From: Clostridium felsineum DSM 794
GTDB taxonomy: Bacteria > Bacillota > Clostridia > Clostridiales > Clostridiaceae
Assembly (NCBI RefSeq): GCF_002006355.2
Contig: NZ_CP096980.1
Span: forward strand, 3,782,001 to 3,846,000
Length of the DNA: 64,000 nt
Reading direction: 5' to 3'
Shown in pieces: positions 15,759 through 25,787 of the stretch. Within the stretch, counting starts at the first letter, position 1. Each line of letters starts with the position of its first letter. The notes under the pieces were generated by a model, which was not told the origin of the DNA, did no database searches, and saw only the letters and a program-made list of their open reading frames with translations. The position numbers and the translations under genes are program-made.

Positions 15759-17369
15759 ATGAACGTAACTAAATTATACACAAAAAATTATAATCAATTT
15801 AATGATAATTTGCAACTTATATTACCATTAAATTTAGAAAACTTAATACCAGAAGATGATTCGGTTCGTTTGCTAAGCTATTTGTTGGAGGGATTAAATT
15901 ATAAAAAATTGTACAAGGCGTATTCTTCCGTAGGAAGAAAATCAGCAGTTGAACCCAAAATCATGTTCAAAATAATATCTTATGCTTATTCTCAAAATAT
16001 TTATTCAAGTAGAAAGATAGAAAAAGCATGCAAAAGAGATATAAATTTCAAATGGCTACTTCAAGGCTTTAAAGCACCTGATCACGCTACTATAAGTAGA
16101 TTTCGAAAAAAATATCTTTCAAATGAAGTGATTGAAGATTTATTTTATCAACAAGTTAACTATTTAGCTAAAGAAAAAGAATTATTATTTGAAAATGTAT
16201 TTATCGATGGTACTAAAATTGAGGCAAATGCCAACCGATATACTTTTGTTTGGAAGAAAGCTATTTATAAAAATGAAGGTAAGATGTTTGATAAAATTAT
16301 TGCTCTTGTTAAAACCATTAATCTTGAAAGATTAATGAAATTCACTATTGAGAGAGAAACTTTGATTGATGATATAAACAAAATTCTTCAATGGCTTTTA
16401 TTTGAAAAAGAAAAAAGAAATATAGAGTTTGTTCATGGAATCGGTAAAAGAAAAACTGCAATTCAAAAGTGGATAGAACAACTATCACAATATAAAGAAA
16501 GACAAGAAAAATATAATTTAAGTAAGAAAATATTTTCAAAAAGAAATAGCTATTCTAAAACTGATACTGATGCAACTTTCATGCATATGAAAGATGATCA
16601 TATGAGAAATGGTCAATTAAAACCTGCCTATAATGTACAAATAGCAGTTGATAGTGAATATGTAACTGGTGTTGGAGTATTTGATGATAGAAATGATATA
16701 GCAACATTAATACCAATGATTACTAATATGCAAGAAAAAATTGGTCATAAATATACTAATGTGATTGCAGATTCTGGTTACGAAAGTGAAGAAAACTATT
16801 TGTTTTTAGAGTCTAATAATCAAATACCATATATAAAACCTCAAACTTATGAGAAATGGAAAAAAAGAAGTTTTAAAAACGACATCAGTAAGCGTGAAAA
16901 TATGAAATATGATGTTAAAACAGATACATATATTTGTCATAATAATAGAAAATTATTCCCATCATATATTATTCATAAAAAATCTGCAAGTGGGTATACG
17001 TCTGAGGTTACTGTTTATGAATGTGAAAATTGCGATAACTGCACTTTGAAATCAAAGTGCACAAAAGCAAAGAATAACCGAAAAATGCAGGTTTCAAAGA
17101 CTTTTATTAAAAAGCGTCAAATTTCATACAACAATATCAAAACTGAATTGGGAACTAAATTGAGAATGAACAGATCTATTCAAGTTGAAGGTGCGTTTGG
17201 AATTTTAAAAAGCGACTATGAATTCAAAAGATTTTTAACACGTGGAAAAAATAGTGTAAAAACTGAATTTATTTTGCTTTGTTTTGGATATAACATTAAC
17301 AAATTACATTTAAAAATCCAAAATGAAAGAACTCAAAAGTATCTTCACGAATTAAAAACTATTTCCTAA
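15759..17369 (+). CDS. IS1182-family transposase
   Basis: A 536-residue DDE transposase. The N-terminal DUF772-type domain (about 15-120) has 'VRLLSYLLEGLNYKKLYKAYSS' and 'DHATISRFRKKYL'. The catalytic domain carries Asp in VFIDGTKIEANANR, Asp in VIADSGYESEENY, and Glu in QVEGAFGILKSDYEF. A Cys-rich segment (CENCDNCTLKSKCTK) near residue 425 is typical of the family. No frameshift or stop is present, so the element could be active. The ATG lies about 100 bases inside the left end, with no strong ribosome binding site. Confidence 0.92.
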   Translation: MNVTKLYTKNYNQFNDNLQLILPLNLENLIPEDDSVRLLSYLLEGLNYKKLYKAYSSVGRKSAVEPKIMFKIISYAYSQNIYSSRKIEKACKRDINFKWLLQGFKAPDHATISRFRKKYLSNEVIEDLFYQQVNYLAKEKELLFENVFIDGTKIEANANRYTFVWKKAIYKNEGKMFDKIIALVKTINLERLMKFTIERETLIDDINKILQWLLFEKEKRNIEFVHGIGKRKTAIQKWIEQLSQYKERQEKYNLSKKIFSKRNSYSKTDTDATFMHMKDDHMRNGQLKPAYNVQIAVDSEYVTGVGVFDDRNDIATLIPMITNMQEKIGHKYTNVIADSGYESEENYLFLESNNQIPYIKPQTYEKWKKRSFKNDISKRENMKYDVKTDTYICHNNRKLFPSYIIHKKSASGYTSEVTVYECENCDNCTLKSKCTKAKNNRKMQVSKTFIKKRQISYNNIKTELGTKLRMNRSIQVEGAFGILKSDYEFKRFLTRGKNSVKTEFILLCFGYNINKLHLKIQNERTQKYLHELKTIS

Positions 17370-17473
17370 TTATGGAATAATATAGTTAGGTTTATTTTAG
17401 TGCGTCAAAATCTCATGGAAATTCAAATAATTAATATAGTATTTAAAATATTAGGCAATTTTATAGCTTAAAC

Positions 17474-17524
17474 AAAAAAAGAGCATCGCTCATGATTAAT
17501 TTTAATCATTTTGCGACACTCCCC
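17474..17524 (-). terminator. Terminator of the L,D-transpeptidase gene, overlapping the IS right end
   Basis: On the minus strand GAGTGTCGC pairs with GCGATGCTC (two wobbles), extended by TGATTAA/TTAATCA inside and followed by seven T residues. The outer arm is also the IS right inverted end, so the IS either brought this terminator or replaced the original one. Confidence 0.75.
17509..17524 (-). repeat. Right inverted end of the IS
   Basis: TTTTGCGACACTCCCC is the inverse of the left end with one inserted base and two changes. It ends 4 bases before the stop of the L,D-transpeptidase gene. Confidence 0.65.
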
Positions 17525-17528
17525 TTTT

Positions 17529-18938
17529 TTATTCATAATAACAAACAATTGGAGTTCCTGCATCGATATTTTCATATATTGTTTTTGCCAAATCGAATGG
17601 TGAATTTACACAACCATGTGAACCATTTGTTAGATATATATTTCCTCCAAATTGTGTTCTCCAATTCGCATCATGAATTCCAATTCCTCCATTAAACGGC
17701 ATCCAATAACTAACAGGTGAACTGTAGCCTTGACCTTTCAATGTTGCATTTCTCTCTTTATATTTAAGTCTGTATACTCCCGCAGGTGTTGTATCATTCA
17801 AACTTACATTTCCAGTAACAACGTCACCTTGAACTACTAAACTACCATTTTTATAAAACCACAAATGCTGTTTTGATAAATCTACTTCTACATAAGTATT
17901 TCCAATGTCGTTAGCATCATGTGATGCAGCTTTTTGGCTATATGTTGGATCCTTTTCTTTAGTCTCACCTTTTTTGATTGCATCATTTAAATCTTGCATT
18001 TCCTTAGTAGTATTAATAGACCATCCATAGTCACCGCCACTAACATTTATAGTATTTCCTGAAGATGTAGCAAAGCTTCTCTGTTTACCAATTGTATTGC
18101 AAGGACTAAAAATTCCATTTAGATAATTTTTTTCTTGGCTATCATTAATTGTAACATTAAGATTATCATCAACCTTAAGCCACTTGTTTATCACTGAACC
18201 ATCTATAGTTTCTTTATTATTACCTAAATTGTATGTTATCTTTGAAGCTATATATTTATTAAGAAGATCTTTAGTTTCTTTGACTTTAGGAGATTTCGAA
18301 GTATATTTGGGTTCTACATATGCTCCAATTTTTTCTAAATCTATTGTAGAATCTTGATTTTTAAGTGCTTTTTCTATTTTATTATATATTATATCTTTAT
18401 TAACCTTATTTCCTCTTACTTCCTTTATAACTACATAACCTTTATCTGTATAGTTAAAGCTTGGATTTTTAGGTTCTACAACTGTACTTCCACCTACACA
18501 TGCTAAGCTATTGAGCTTTTGCTGTAATAACTTATCATCATATGAAATTTTATCAGTCATTTTAGAATTATTTGAACTAAATACTGATGCAACCCATTTA
18601 TACGGGCTCTGCTTATTTTTAAAACTAGAATAATTTCCTTGTGAATCATATTTTACCTTAATATCTTCTGCTTTTATAATTTCACTTTTTCCATCTCGTT
18701 CTTTAATTTTTAATGTATAATTTTTAAGTTTGCTATTCATCTCAGATTTTACTTGATCTACTGTTTTTCCTGAAACGCTAATGTCATTGATTTTAGATCC
18801 AAAATAGAAATGATTTGTAAAATACTTGGCCATTCCTAAATATATAACAAGTAAAATACCTAAAACAATACCTATACCTATAGTAACAGTTTTGCGTTTA
18901 CTTTTTTCTGTTCCTTTTTCTGTTTCCGTAGTACCCAT
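17529..18938 (-). CDS. L,D-transpeptidase with peptidoglycan-binding-type repeats
   Basis: A 469-residue membrane-anchored cell-wall enzyme. It has a short Lys/Glu-rich cytoplasmic start, one membrane helix (about 19-40), a long extracytoplasmic region with a PG_binding_4-type fold (about 50-330), and a C-terminal YkuD domain (about 345-469). The YkuD active site is visible: 'GGIGIHDANWR' and HGCVNSP with catalytic Cys443 and His441. The enzyme forms 3-3 cross-links, or attaches groups to peptidoglycan stems, outside the membrane. The ATG at 18938 follows AAAGGGG with almost no spacing, and no better in-frame start is seen. The stop lies 4 bases from the IS end. The gene remains complete. Confidence 0.88.
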   Translation of the reverse strand: MGTTETEKGTEKSKRKTVTIGIGIVLGILLVIYLGMAKYFTNHFYFGSKINDISVSGKTVDQVKSEMNSKLKNYTLKIKERDGKSEIIKAEDIKVKYDSQGNYSSFKNKQSPYKWVASVFSSNNSKMTDKISYDDKLLQQKLNSLACVGGSTVVEPKNPSFNYTDKGYVVIKEVRGNKVNKDIIYNKIEKALKNQDSTIDLEKIGAYVEPKYTSKSPKVKETKDLLNKYIASKITYNLGNNKETIDGSVINKWLKVDDNLNVTINDSQEKNYLNGIFSPCNTIGKQRSFATSSGNTINVSGGDYGWSINTTKEMQDLNDAIKKGETKEKDPTYSQKAASHDANDIGNTYVEVDLSKQHLWFYKNGSLVVQGDVVTGNVSLNDTTPAGVYRLKYKERNATLKGQGYSSPVSYWMPFNGGIGIHDANWRTQFGGNIYLTNGSHGCVNSPFDLAKTIYENIDAGTPIVCYYE

Positions 18939-19496
18939 CCCCTTTACAACTTAACAAAAATCCGAATTTTATATTTTGTTTTTATAATAAATCTTACAGT
19001 TAATTCTATGTATTAATAACAATACTTAAAACAATACACTAATATTTTTCGAAAATTATTTTTATTAATTAACTTATTCTTTTATATAAGTTTCTTAAAT
19101 AATTGAATCTTATATGCAAAATTCTACATTAAGGTAATATGTCCCATCTTAACTACTTATTAATAATTCAAAATTCTACTTATACTACTTATTTCTCCTT
19201 TATTATGTGGGTTTCTACTAAATTCTTCCTTCCTAAAATTATTTGTTATTATCATCTATTAAACTATTATACAAAACTCCGCGACCATTTACCACTATTT
19301 TAGACATATTATTAAATATGTAATTGCAGCCCACTTTTTTAACATAATATCAACATTTTAATCTTTACGTTTTGCTTTTGCTAACAATTATTGCTTTTTC
19401 AAGTAAATTTAATTATTTACATATAAAATTATTTGTGGTAATTTATTATTATATTCTTAAAAGTTTACACTTGTACAAAAAGGGGGAAATTTTTTT
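18939..19496. other. Divergent intergenic region (L,D-transpeptidase / M6 protease)
   Basis: About 560 AT-rich bases between divergent genes. No ORF with a ribosome binding site, RNA structure or repeat stands out. It must hold promoters for both genes. A long leader before the protease is possible, but I see no riboswitch signature. Confidence 0.5.
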
Positions 19497-21824
19497 ATGT
19501 CAAAATCAAAGATTTTAAGTCTTTTAACATCTATCGTAGTGACTTTTAGTACTTTAGCAAATTACTCCATTACAATCCACGCTGCTGCAAAAGATAATGC
19601 AGTCTCTATTACTAATCAAACTGGAACGGATGCTGCTATAGCTAACGATGAAAAATTAATAGAAATGCTTAAAAAGAATGGAACTATCCCACAAAATGCA
19701 ACATCTGACGAAGCTTATAAAATTCTAAACACCTATCTTTCTAAAAATAAAACCAAGGATACTAACGACCCTACAAAATTAGATATTAAATCTGTTCAAG
19801 GACTAAAAAAATATAGTAAAGAAGCAATAAGCAAAGGGCTATTACAAAAGAAAAACAAAAAAAATAATCCTCAAACCACTTGGGATGGAAGTGTCACTAA
19901 AGACAAAACTCTTGTAATTTTAGTTGAATTTCCAGACTTATCTCATGATACTTTAACTCCTAAGGATACCGATATGTACTATAAGGACTATCCAACCTCG
20001 CATTATCAAGATATGATATTTGGACCTAATGGTTATACAGGTCCAAATGGTGAAAATTTTGTTTCTTTAAAACAATATTATAATAAACAATCAGGTGGAA
20101 GCTATGATATAAATGGAACTGTTGTAGGTTGGTATAAAGCTCAGCATCCTGCTGCTTACTATGGTGCAAATCAGGGAGGAGACAATAGTCCACGTGCACG
20201 TGATCTCGTAAAAGAAGCATTAACTGAAGCTGCTAAACATATAGATCTGAAACAATTTGATGTAAAAGATCCTTACGACCTAAATGGTGATGGTAATCTT
20301 AACGAACCTGATGGTATAATTGACCATCTAATGATTATTCATTCAGGAATGGGCGAAGAAGCAGGTGGTGGCTCAATAGGAACCGATGCCATATGGTCAC
20401 ATAGTTCAAAAGTTTATGATATGGAAAATGGTACTGCAAAACCTTGGAAAATACCTGGCACTGATATGTCAGCATATCCATATACTATTATGCCTGAAGA
20501 CGGAGCTGCTGGAGTATTTTGCCATGAATTTGGACATGATTTAGGCCTTCCTGATGAATATGATACTCAATATTCTGGCAAAGGTGAGCCTGTAGGTTAT
20601 TGGTCTATAATGTCTGATGGAAGCTGGTCTGGAACTATTCCAGGAACTGAACCTTCTGGCTTTAGTGCATATGATAAGGAATACTTTCAAAAAAGATATG
20701 GCGGTAACTGGTTCCATGGTAACACAATTGATTTATCTCAATTAGATAAAAAAGGTAAAAAGTACACTCTAGATGCTGCTAGTGAAAAATCCGTAAATAA
20801 TGATTTTGTTAAAGTCACTCTTCCTAAAAAATCCACTACTATAACTAAACCTTCAAGTGGAAATTATCTTTATTTTAGTGGAAAAGGTGATAATTTAAGT
20901 AACTCTATGTTAACTACTATAGATTTAACAAATGCCACTTCTGCAGATTTTAACTTTAAAACTTGGTATAACATAGAACAAGATTGGGATTATGGTTCTG
21001 TTCAAGTACAGATAGCTGGTACTAATACATGGACAAGCATTCTAGGGAACATCACTACAACTACTAATCTAAATAATCAAAATCCTGGAAATGGAATCAC
21101 CGGAAAATCTAATGGTTGGACTGATGCAAAATTTGACCTTAAAGATTATATTGGTAAAAAGATCACATTAAAATTAAATTACTGGACCGATGCTGGCGGA
21201 GACATGGATGGTCTTTATGTTGATGATTTAAGCCTTAATATAGACGGAAAACAAGCTTTTCTTGATGATGCTGAAGGCACTGCTAGCCATTTTATATTAA
21301 ATGGTTTTACTAAGGATAGCGGTGTAAAGCTTACTGATCAATACTACTTAATGGAGCTTAGAAATCACTATGGAACAGATAGTGGACTTGGTCATATTAA
21401 ACGTGGTGCAAGCATTATGTCTTATGACCCTGGCGTACTTGTATGGTATGTTGACAATCTTTACAGCGATAATTGGACTGGTATCCATCCTGGACATGGT
21501 TTCTTAAGTGTGGTTGACGCTGACCAACATTTATTAAGATGGAGTGATGGAAGCCTTGCTGAAAATAGATATGAAATGCACGATGCAGCTTTTACAACAA
21601 AAAAATCCGAAAAAATGTTCTTAGATTATACTAATTCTTCAACACCTAGAACTTTAACTGATGATGTAATTTCTAAACATCCTACCTTTGAGGATGATAG
21701 AACTTATATTACTGATGAGCTTCCAGACGTAGGTGTATTACTTCCTCATTTCGGTTTAAAAATGAATGTAATTGATCAAACAGATGACAGTAGTCATGCT
21801 AACATAGAACTTAAGCTAAAATAA
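19497..21824 (+). CDS. Secreted M6-family metalloprotease (immune inhibitor A type)
   Basis: A 775-residue exported protease. It has a signal peptide (about 1-30), a propeptide (to about 125) and an M6 catalytic domain with zinc motif HEFGH (343-347), followed by LGLPDEYD. Glu344 is the catalytic base. A calcium-like DLNGDGNLNEPDG segment lies at about 261-273. A C-terminal beta-sandwich region (about 440-775) contains the VDDLSL block typical of InhA-type enzymes. It degrades extracellular proteins, consistent with the peptide transporter at 8 kb. Relatives are virulence-linked in bacilli, but that is not shown here. AAGGGGGAAAT precedes the ATG. It is a single-gene unit ending at a strong terminator. 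Confidence 0.9.
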   Translation: MSKSKILSLLTSIVVTFSTLANYSITIHAAAKDNAVSITNQTGTDAAIANDEKLIEMLKKNGTIPQNATSDEAYKILNTYLSKNKTKDTNDPTKLDIKSVQGLKKYSKEAISKGLLQKKNKKNNPQTTWDGSVTKDKTLVILVEFPDLSHDTLTPKDTDMYYKDYPTSHYQDMIFGPNGYTGPNGENFVSLKQYYNKQSGGSYDINGTVVGWYKAQHPAAYYGANQGGDNSPRARDLVKEALTEAAKHIDLKQFDVKDPYDLNGDGNLNEPDGIIDHLMIIHSGMGEEAGGGSIGTDAIWSHSSKVYDMENGTAKPWKIPGTDMSAYPYTIMPEDGAAGVFCHEFGHDLGLPDEYDTQYSGKGEPVGYWSIMSDGSWSGTIPGTEPSGFSAYDKEYFQKRYGGNWFHGNTIDLSQLDKKGKKYTLDAASEKSVNNDFVKVTLPKKSTTITKPSSGNYLYFSGKGDNLSNSMLTTIDLTNATSADFNFKTWYNIEQDWDYGSVQVQIAGTNTWTSILGNITTTTNLNNQNPGNGITGKSNGWTDAKFDLKDYIGKKITLKLNYWTDAGGDMDGLYVDDLSLNIDGKQAFLDDAEGTASHFILNGFTKDSGVKLTDQYYLMELRNHYGTDSGLGHIKRGASIMSYDPGVLVWYVDNLYSDNWTGIHPGHGFLSVVDADQHLLRWSDGSLAENRYEMHDAAFTTKKSEKMFLDYTNSSTPRTLTDDVISKHPTFEDDRTYITDELPDVGVLLPHFGLKMNVIDQTDDSSHANIELKLK

Positions 21825-21837
21825 TTATATAAATATA

Positions 21838-21872
21838 CTGCTCACTAATATAACTGTAGTGAGCAGCTTTTT
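21838..21872 (+). terminator. Terminator after the M6 protease gene
   Basis: CTGCTCACTA pairs with TAGTGAGCAG across a short loop, followed by CTTTTT. It also abuts the end of the convergent LysR gene. Confidence 0.85.
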
Positions 21873-22754
21873 CTATACTTCACTTATAAAATATCTACAA
21901 TCTTCTAAAAAATGCTTAGCTGCAACAGAAAGATATCCACCTTTTTTCCATACAATTGCAGTTTTAGTTTTAAGTCTTGACTCCTTAATTTGAGCATACT
22001 TTAAATTTATGTTTGGAATAATACCAATCCAGTCTTTTGGTATTATAGCCACCCCCATACCTGTTTTAGCCCATAATAATATTGTTCTTGTGTCCTCTAT
22101 TTTACCAAGCACTCTTGGTTGAAATCCTGACTGCTCACATGCCTCTATTATCATTTTTTCATACCTTCTATGTATTAATAAAGGTTTGTTTTGGAGCTCA
22201 CTCATATCAATAAATTTGGGTTCATTATACCAAAATAGATTTTCACTAGCTGCTGCTATCATAGGTTCTTCTGGAAGAGATATTGACTCATACAATTCTG
22301 AGTTCAAAGGTGTTCTTATAATACCAATTTCTATTAGTCCATTATTTAATAACTCTAATATCTCATGTGTATCACATTCTCTAACATGAAAGTTTATATT
22401 TTTGTACTTTTTATGAAAGTTATAAATCCAATTTGGCAAAAGAATATCTCCTGCTGAAGATATAGCTCCTATAGACAATGTTCCTTGAAGTCCCTCATTA
22501 AAATCTCTTAACTCTTTAATTGTTCTTTCCTTAAGTTCTAACATCTGTTTTGCTCTATGTAAAAGCATTTCTCCTGCATTAGTTAATTTAATACTTCTAG
22601 TATTTCTCTTAACTAACGTAACAGATAATTCATCCTCAAGAAGTTTCAATTGATTACTCAAGTGTGGCTGAGCAATATGCAATTTCTCAGCAGCCCTTGT
22701 TATATTCCCCTCTTCAGCTATACCAATAAAATATTTAAGTTGTTTTATATCCAT
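21873..22754 (-). CDS. LysR-family transcriptional regulator
   Basis: A 293-residue regulator. The N-terminal winged helix-turn-helix (about 1-60) has 'MDIKQLKYFIGIAEEGNITRAAEKLHIAQPHLS' character. A linker helix and a two-lobe effector-binding domain (about 90-293) follow. It is divergent from an NhaC-type antiporter gene across 139 bases, the usual layout for a LysR regulator and its target. A 16-bp palindrome in that gap may be its site. The effector is unknown. GGGGG precedes the ATG. Confidence 0.9.
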   Translation of the reverse strand: MDIKQLKYFIGIAEEGNITRAAEKLHIAQPHLSNQLKLLEDELSVTLVKRNTRSIKLTNAGEMLLHRAKQMLELKERTIKELRDFNEGLQGTLSIGAISSAGDILLPNWIYNFHKKYKNINFHVRECDTHEILELLNNGLIEIGIIRTPLNSELYESISLPEEPMIAAASENLFWYNEPKFIDMSELQNKPLLIHRRYEKMIIEACEQSGFQPRVLGKIEDTRTILLWAKTGMGVAIIPKDWIGIIPNINLKYAQIKESRLKTKTAIVWKKGGYLSVAAKHFLEDCRYFISEV

Positions 22755-22848
22755 CCTAAATCCCCCATTACTTATACATAAAAATATATAAATACTATAT
22801 TTTTTAGATATTTTTATTATATATCAGTTTTTGCTACAATAATATTTG

Positions 22849-22864
22849 AATTAGAGCTCTAATT
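22849..22864. promoter_or_regulatory. Perfect 16-bp palindrome between lysR and nhaC
   Basis: AATTAGAGCTCTAATT lies 29 bases before the antiporter start. It fits neither the LysR T-N11-A box exactly nor a terminator. It is probably an operator for the divergent pair. Confidence 0.4.
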
Positions 22865-22893
22865 AATTAAATTAATCGTTTTAGGGAGGACGT

Positions 22894-24231
22894 ATGGAGA
22901 TTTTTTTAGGATTTTTACTTTCATTCTTTTTATTAATATTAAGTGTAATAAAAAATATATTTATTGGTTATGCGTTGATTGGATGTTGGGTAATTTTCAC
23001 GCTAATTGCAATAAAAAAAGGCTATAGAATAAAAGAAATAATAAAGATGTCTTACAATGGAGGAAGAGAGGCTTTTATAGTTATAAAAATTCTCCTTATA
23101 ATTGGCGGCGTTATTGGAATATGGATGGCCTCAGGAACAATAGCTTCAATAGTATATTACTGCTTAAAATTCTTAAATCCATCATTATTTATTCTTTTCT
23201 CTTTTCTGATTTGCTGCTCAGTCTCATTTTTAATAGGTACTTCTCTAGGCAGTATAAGTGTAGTTGGAATACCATTAATGATAATAGCGCGAAGTGGACA
23301 CGTGAATTTAAACATAGTAGCTGGAGCTATTATTGCTGGAGTTTATTTCGGAGATAGATGTTCTCCAATGTCTAGTAGTGCAGCACTTGTTGCTAATTTA
23401 ACTAAAACAAACCTGTTTACTAATATGAAAAATATGATTTATTCTTCAATAATACCTTTTTCACTTTCTTTATTTTTTTATTACATTTTATCTATATATG
23501 AGCCACTTAAAAACATGAATAATAATTTATCCTACAAAATTTTAGGATCATTTGATGTGAATTTTATTATTTTATTTCCTGCTATAATTATATTGATACT
23601 CTCAATATTTAAAGTAAAAATTTATTTTTCTGCGCCTATCAGTATCCTTATAGCTTCTATAGTTGCCGTACACTTTCAACATTATAATATTAAAGATGTG
23701 CTTCAATTCATTATTTTAGGCTTTAATACAAATAATCATAGCTCACTACATGCTATATTAAAAGGTGGCGGTATTGTTTCAATGCTGAAACCAAGTTTAG
23801 TAATGTTTGTTTCCTGCTCTCTTTCTGGTATTTTTAAGGGAATAAATATATTTGATAGCTTCAAAAAAGCAATTATAAATAAAAGTCTAAATAAGCATAA
23901 GCTGTTTAGTGTAATTTCTATAGTTAGTATAATAACTGCAGCCTTTGGCTGTAATCAAACAATTAGTTCTGTTATGACTAATGAAATTATGAAAGATTGT
24001 TACAAAAACACTAGTAAATATAGATTTGCACTTGATCTCGAAAACTCTGGAATATTAATTGCAGCATTGATTCCATGGAATATTGCTGCACTTGTACCAA
24101 CAACAACTTTAAATGTAAGCGCCATAAAATATATTCCTTTTGCCTTTTATTTATATATATTACCTATTATATATTTTATATATTTAAGATTTTCTAATAA
24201 ATTTTTAAAAACAAATTTAAACCTGCAATAA
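22894..24231 (+). CDS. NhaC-family Na+/H+ antiporter
   Basis: A 445-residue membrane protein with about 11-12 helices. Family features include 'GTSLGSISVVGIPLM', 'AGAIIAGVYFGDRCSPMSSSA' and a second-half 'TAAFGCNQTISSVM'. It exchanges protons or malate/lactate-type anions for Na+ across the cytoplasmic membrane. NhaC relatives include MleN, so the exact exchange is uncertain. GGGAGGACGT precedes the ATG. It is probably controlled by the divergent LysR protein. Confidence 0.85.
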   Translation: MEIFLGFLLSFFLLILSVIKNIFIGYALIGCWVIFTLIAIKKGYRIKEIIKMSYNGGREAFIVIKILLIIGGVIGIWMASGTIASIVYYCLKFLNPSLFILFSFLICCSVSFLIGTSLGSISVVGIPLMIIARSGHVNLNIVAGAIIAGVYFGDRCSPMSSSAALVANLTKTNLFTNMKNMIYSSIIPFSLSLFFYYILSIYEPLKNMNNNLSYKILGSFDVNFIILFPAIIILILSIFKVKIYFSAPISILIASIVAVHFQHYNIKDVLQFIILGFNTNNHSSLHAILKGGGIVSMLKPSLVMFVSCSLSGIFKGINIFDSFKKAIINKSLNKHKLFSVISIVSIITAAFGCNQTISSVMTNEIMKDCYKNTSKYRFALDLENSGILIAALIPWNIAALVPTTTLNVSAIKYIPFAFYLYILPIIYFIYLRFSNKFLKTNLNLQ

Positions 24232-24254
24232 TATTTTAAAATTTATATTTAAAG

Positions 24255-24292
24255 AAAAATAGCTTAAGCACTTTTGCTTAAGCTATTTTTTA
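24255..24292. terminator. Bidirectional terminator between nhaC and bglA
   Basis: AAAAATAGCTTAAGCA (24255-24270) pairs with TGCTTAAGCTATTTTT (24275-24290). It is A-rich on one side and T-rich on the other, so it serves both convergent genes. Confidence 0.9.
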
Positions 24293-24296
24293 ATTG

Positions 24297-25712
24297 TTAT
24301 TTTTTTAAGCTAGCTCCATTAGTAGCTATAACTTCTTTATACCAGTAGAAACTCTTTTTCTTATATCTTTCTAAGCTTCCACTTCCATCATCATGTCTAT
24401 CAACATATATAAAGCCATATCTCTTTTTAAGTTCAGCAGTAGACGCGCTTACTAAGTCTATACATCCCCAAGTAGTGTATCCCATAAGTTCAACACCATC
24501 TTGTATTGCCTCTCCTACCTGAACTAAATGATCATTTAAATAATTAATTCTATAATCATCATTTACAGTTTTATTACCATTTTCATCTATTATTAACGCA
24601 TCTACAGCACCCAAACCATTTTCAACTATAAATAAAGGTTTTTGATATCTATCATATAATAGGTTTAATATGTATCTTAAACCCTCTGGATCTATTTGCC
24701 ATCCCCATTCTGAAGCCTTTAAATATGGATTTGGTACTCCAGAAATAATATTTCCTGCACCTTCTTTATTCTTTTCTGGATCAGACGTAGCACAAGAACT
24801 CATGTAATAGCTAAAAGAAATAAAGTCTACTGTATTTTTCAATATTTCCTCATCGCCTGGTTCCATTTTTATTTTCACATTATTTTCTTTAAATAATCTA
24901 TCCATATACTTTGGATATTTTCCTCTTGCATGAACATCTGCAAAGAAAAGATTTTCTCTATCTTGATTCATTGCTTTAAGCACATCGCTTGGTTTTGAGG
25001 TTAAAGGATAGTTTGGTACTCCAAGAATCATACATCCTATTTTAAATTCCGGATTTATTTCATGACCTATCTTAACTGCAAGAGCACTAGCAACTAACTC
25101 GTGATGCATAGCTTGATATAAATCTTGTTTGCTTAACTTTTCTTTTGGTGTCCATATACCAGCACTCATATAAGGAGCGTGAAGTGCTGAATTTATTTCA
25201 TTAAAAGTAAGCCAATATTTCACTTTGCCTTTGTATCTAGTGAATATTGTTCTAACATAATTTTCAAAAAAACCTATTAATCTTCTATCAGTCCATCCAT
25301 CATAATTTTTAGCAAGTGCAAGCGGTGTTTCATAATGTGAAATTGTAACTAAAGGTTCAATACCATATTTAGCTAGTTCATCAAACACGTTATCATAAAA
25401 TTGTAAGCCTTTTTCATTAGGTTCTTTATCATCACCATTTGGAAATATTCTAGACCACGCAATAGAAAGTCTAAAAGTCTTAAAACCCATTTCTGCAAAT
25501 AATTTTATATCTTCTTTATATCTATGATAAAAATCTATACCTACAAGCTTCATATTATCTGATGTTGGCTCATCAGTTATAGGTCCTCTTATACCTTTGG
25601 GCATTATATCTTGAATAGATAAGCCTTTACCATCCTCATTATATGCTCCTTCAAATTGGTTAGCAGCTGTAGCTCCTCCCCACAAAAATCCTTCTGGAAA
25701 TTTAACTCCCAT
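24297..25712 (-). CDS. bglA: 6-phospho-beta-glucosidase, GH1
   Basis: About 471 residues in a single GH1 TIM barrel. It opens with MGVKFPEGFLWGGATAANQ and contains the acid/base Glu172 in TFNEIN and the nucleophile Glu364 in IVENG. It hydrolyses phosphorylated beta-glucosides (for example cellobiose-6-phosphate or salicin-6-phosphate) in the cytoplasm after PTS uptake. The start is the ATG at 25712, preceded by AGGAGG. An in-frame ATG eight codons upstream precedes that site. It is the last gene of the licT-bglP-bglA operon, 75 bases after bglP. Confidence 0.92.
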   Translation of the reverse strand: MGVKFPEGFLWGGATAANQFEGAYNEDGKGLSIQDIMPKGIRGPITDEPTSDNMKLVGIDFYHRYKEDIKLFAEMGFKTFRLSIAWSRIFPNGDDKEPNEKGLQFYDNVFDELAKYGIEPLVTISHYETPLALAKNYDGWTDRRLIGFFENYVRTIFTRYKGKVKYWLTFNEINSALHAPYMSAGIWTPKEKLSKQDLYQAMHHELVASALAVKIGHEINPEFKIGCMILGVPNYPLTSKPSDVLKAMNQDRENLFFADVHARGKYPKYMDRLFKENNVKIKMEPGDEEILKNTVDFISFSYYMSSCATSDPEKNKEGAGNIISGVPNPYLKASEWGWQIDPEGLRYILNLLYDRYQKPLFIVENGLGAVDALIIDENGNKTVNDDYRINYLNDHLVQVGEAIQDGVELMGYTTWGCIDLVSASTAELKKRYGFIYVDRHDDGSGSLERYKKKSFYWYKEVIATNGASLKK

Positions 25713-25787
25713 GATTACTCCTCCTCTTTTTCGCATAATTTTATTATATCTAAAATTTTACATAGTATCCTCTGAATCTATGAAATT

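Larger units (their letters stand above)
15659..17524 (+). mobile_element. IS1182-family insertion sequence, intact
   Basis: One full-length transposase gene lies between imperfect inverted ends: GGGGCTGTTGCAAAA at 15659 and, inverted, GGGGAGTGTCGCAAAA ending at 17524. Two hairpins lie between the left end and the gene: TTGCAAAACTA/TAGTTTTGCAA, and GTGAGTTC/GAACTCAC around 15718-15738. They probably block outside transcription. The element sits between the reductase-like gene and the L,D-transpeptidase gene without breaking either. No clear direct target duplication is seen. Confidence 0.8.
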
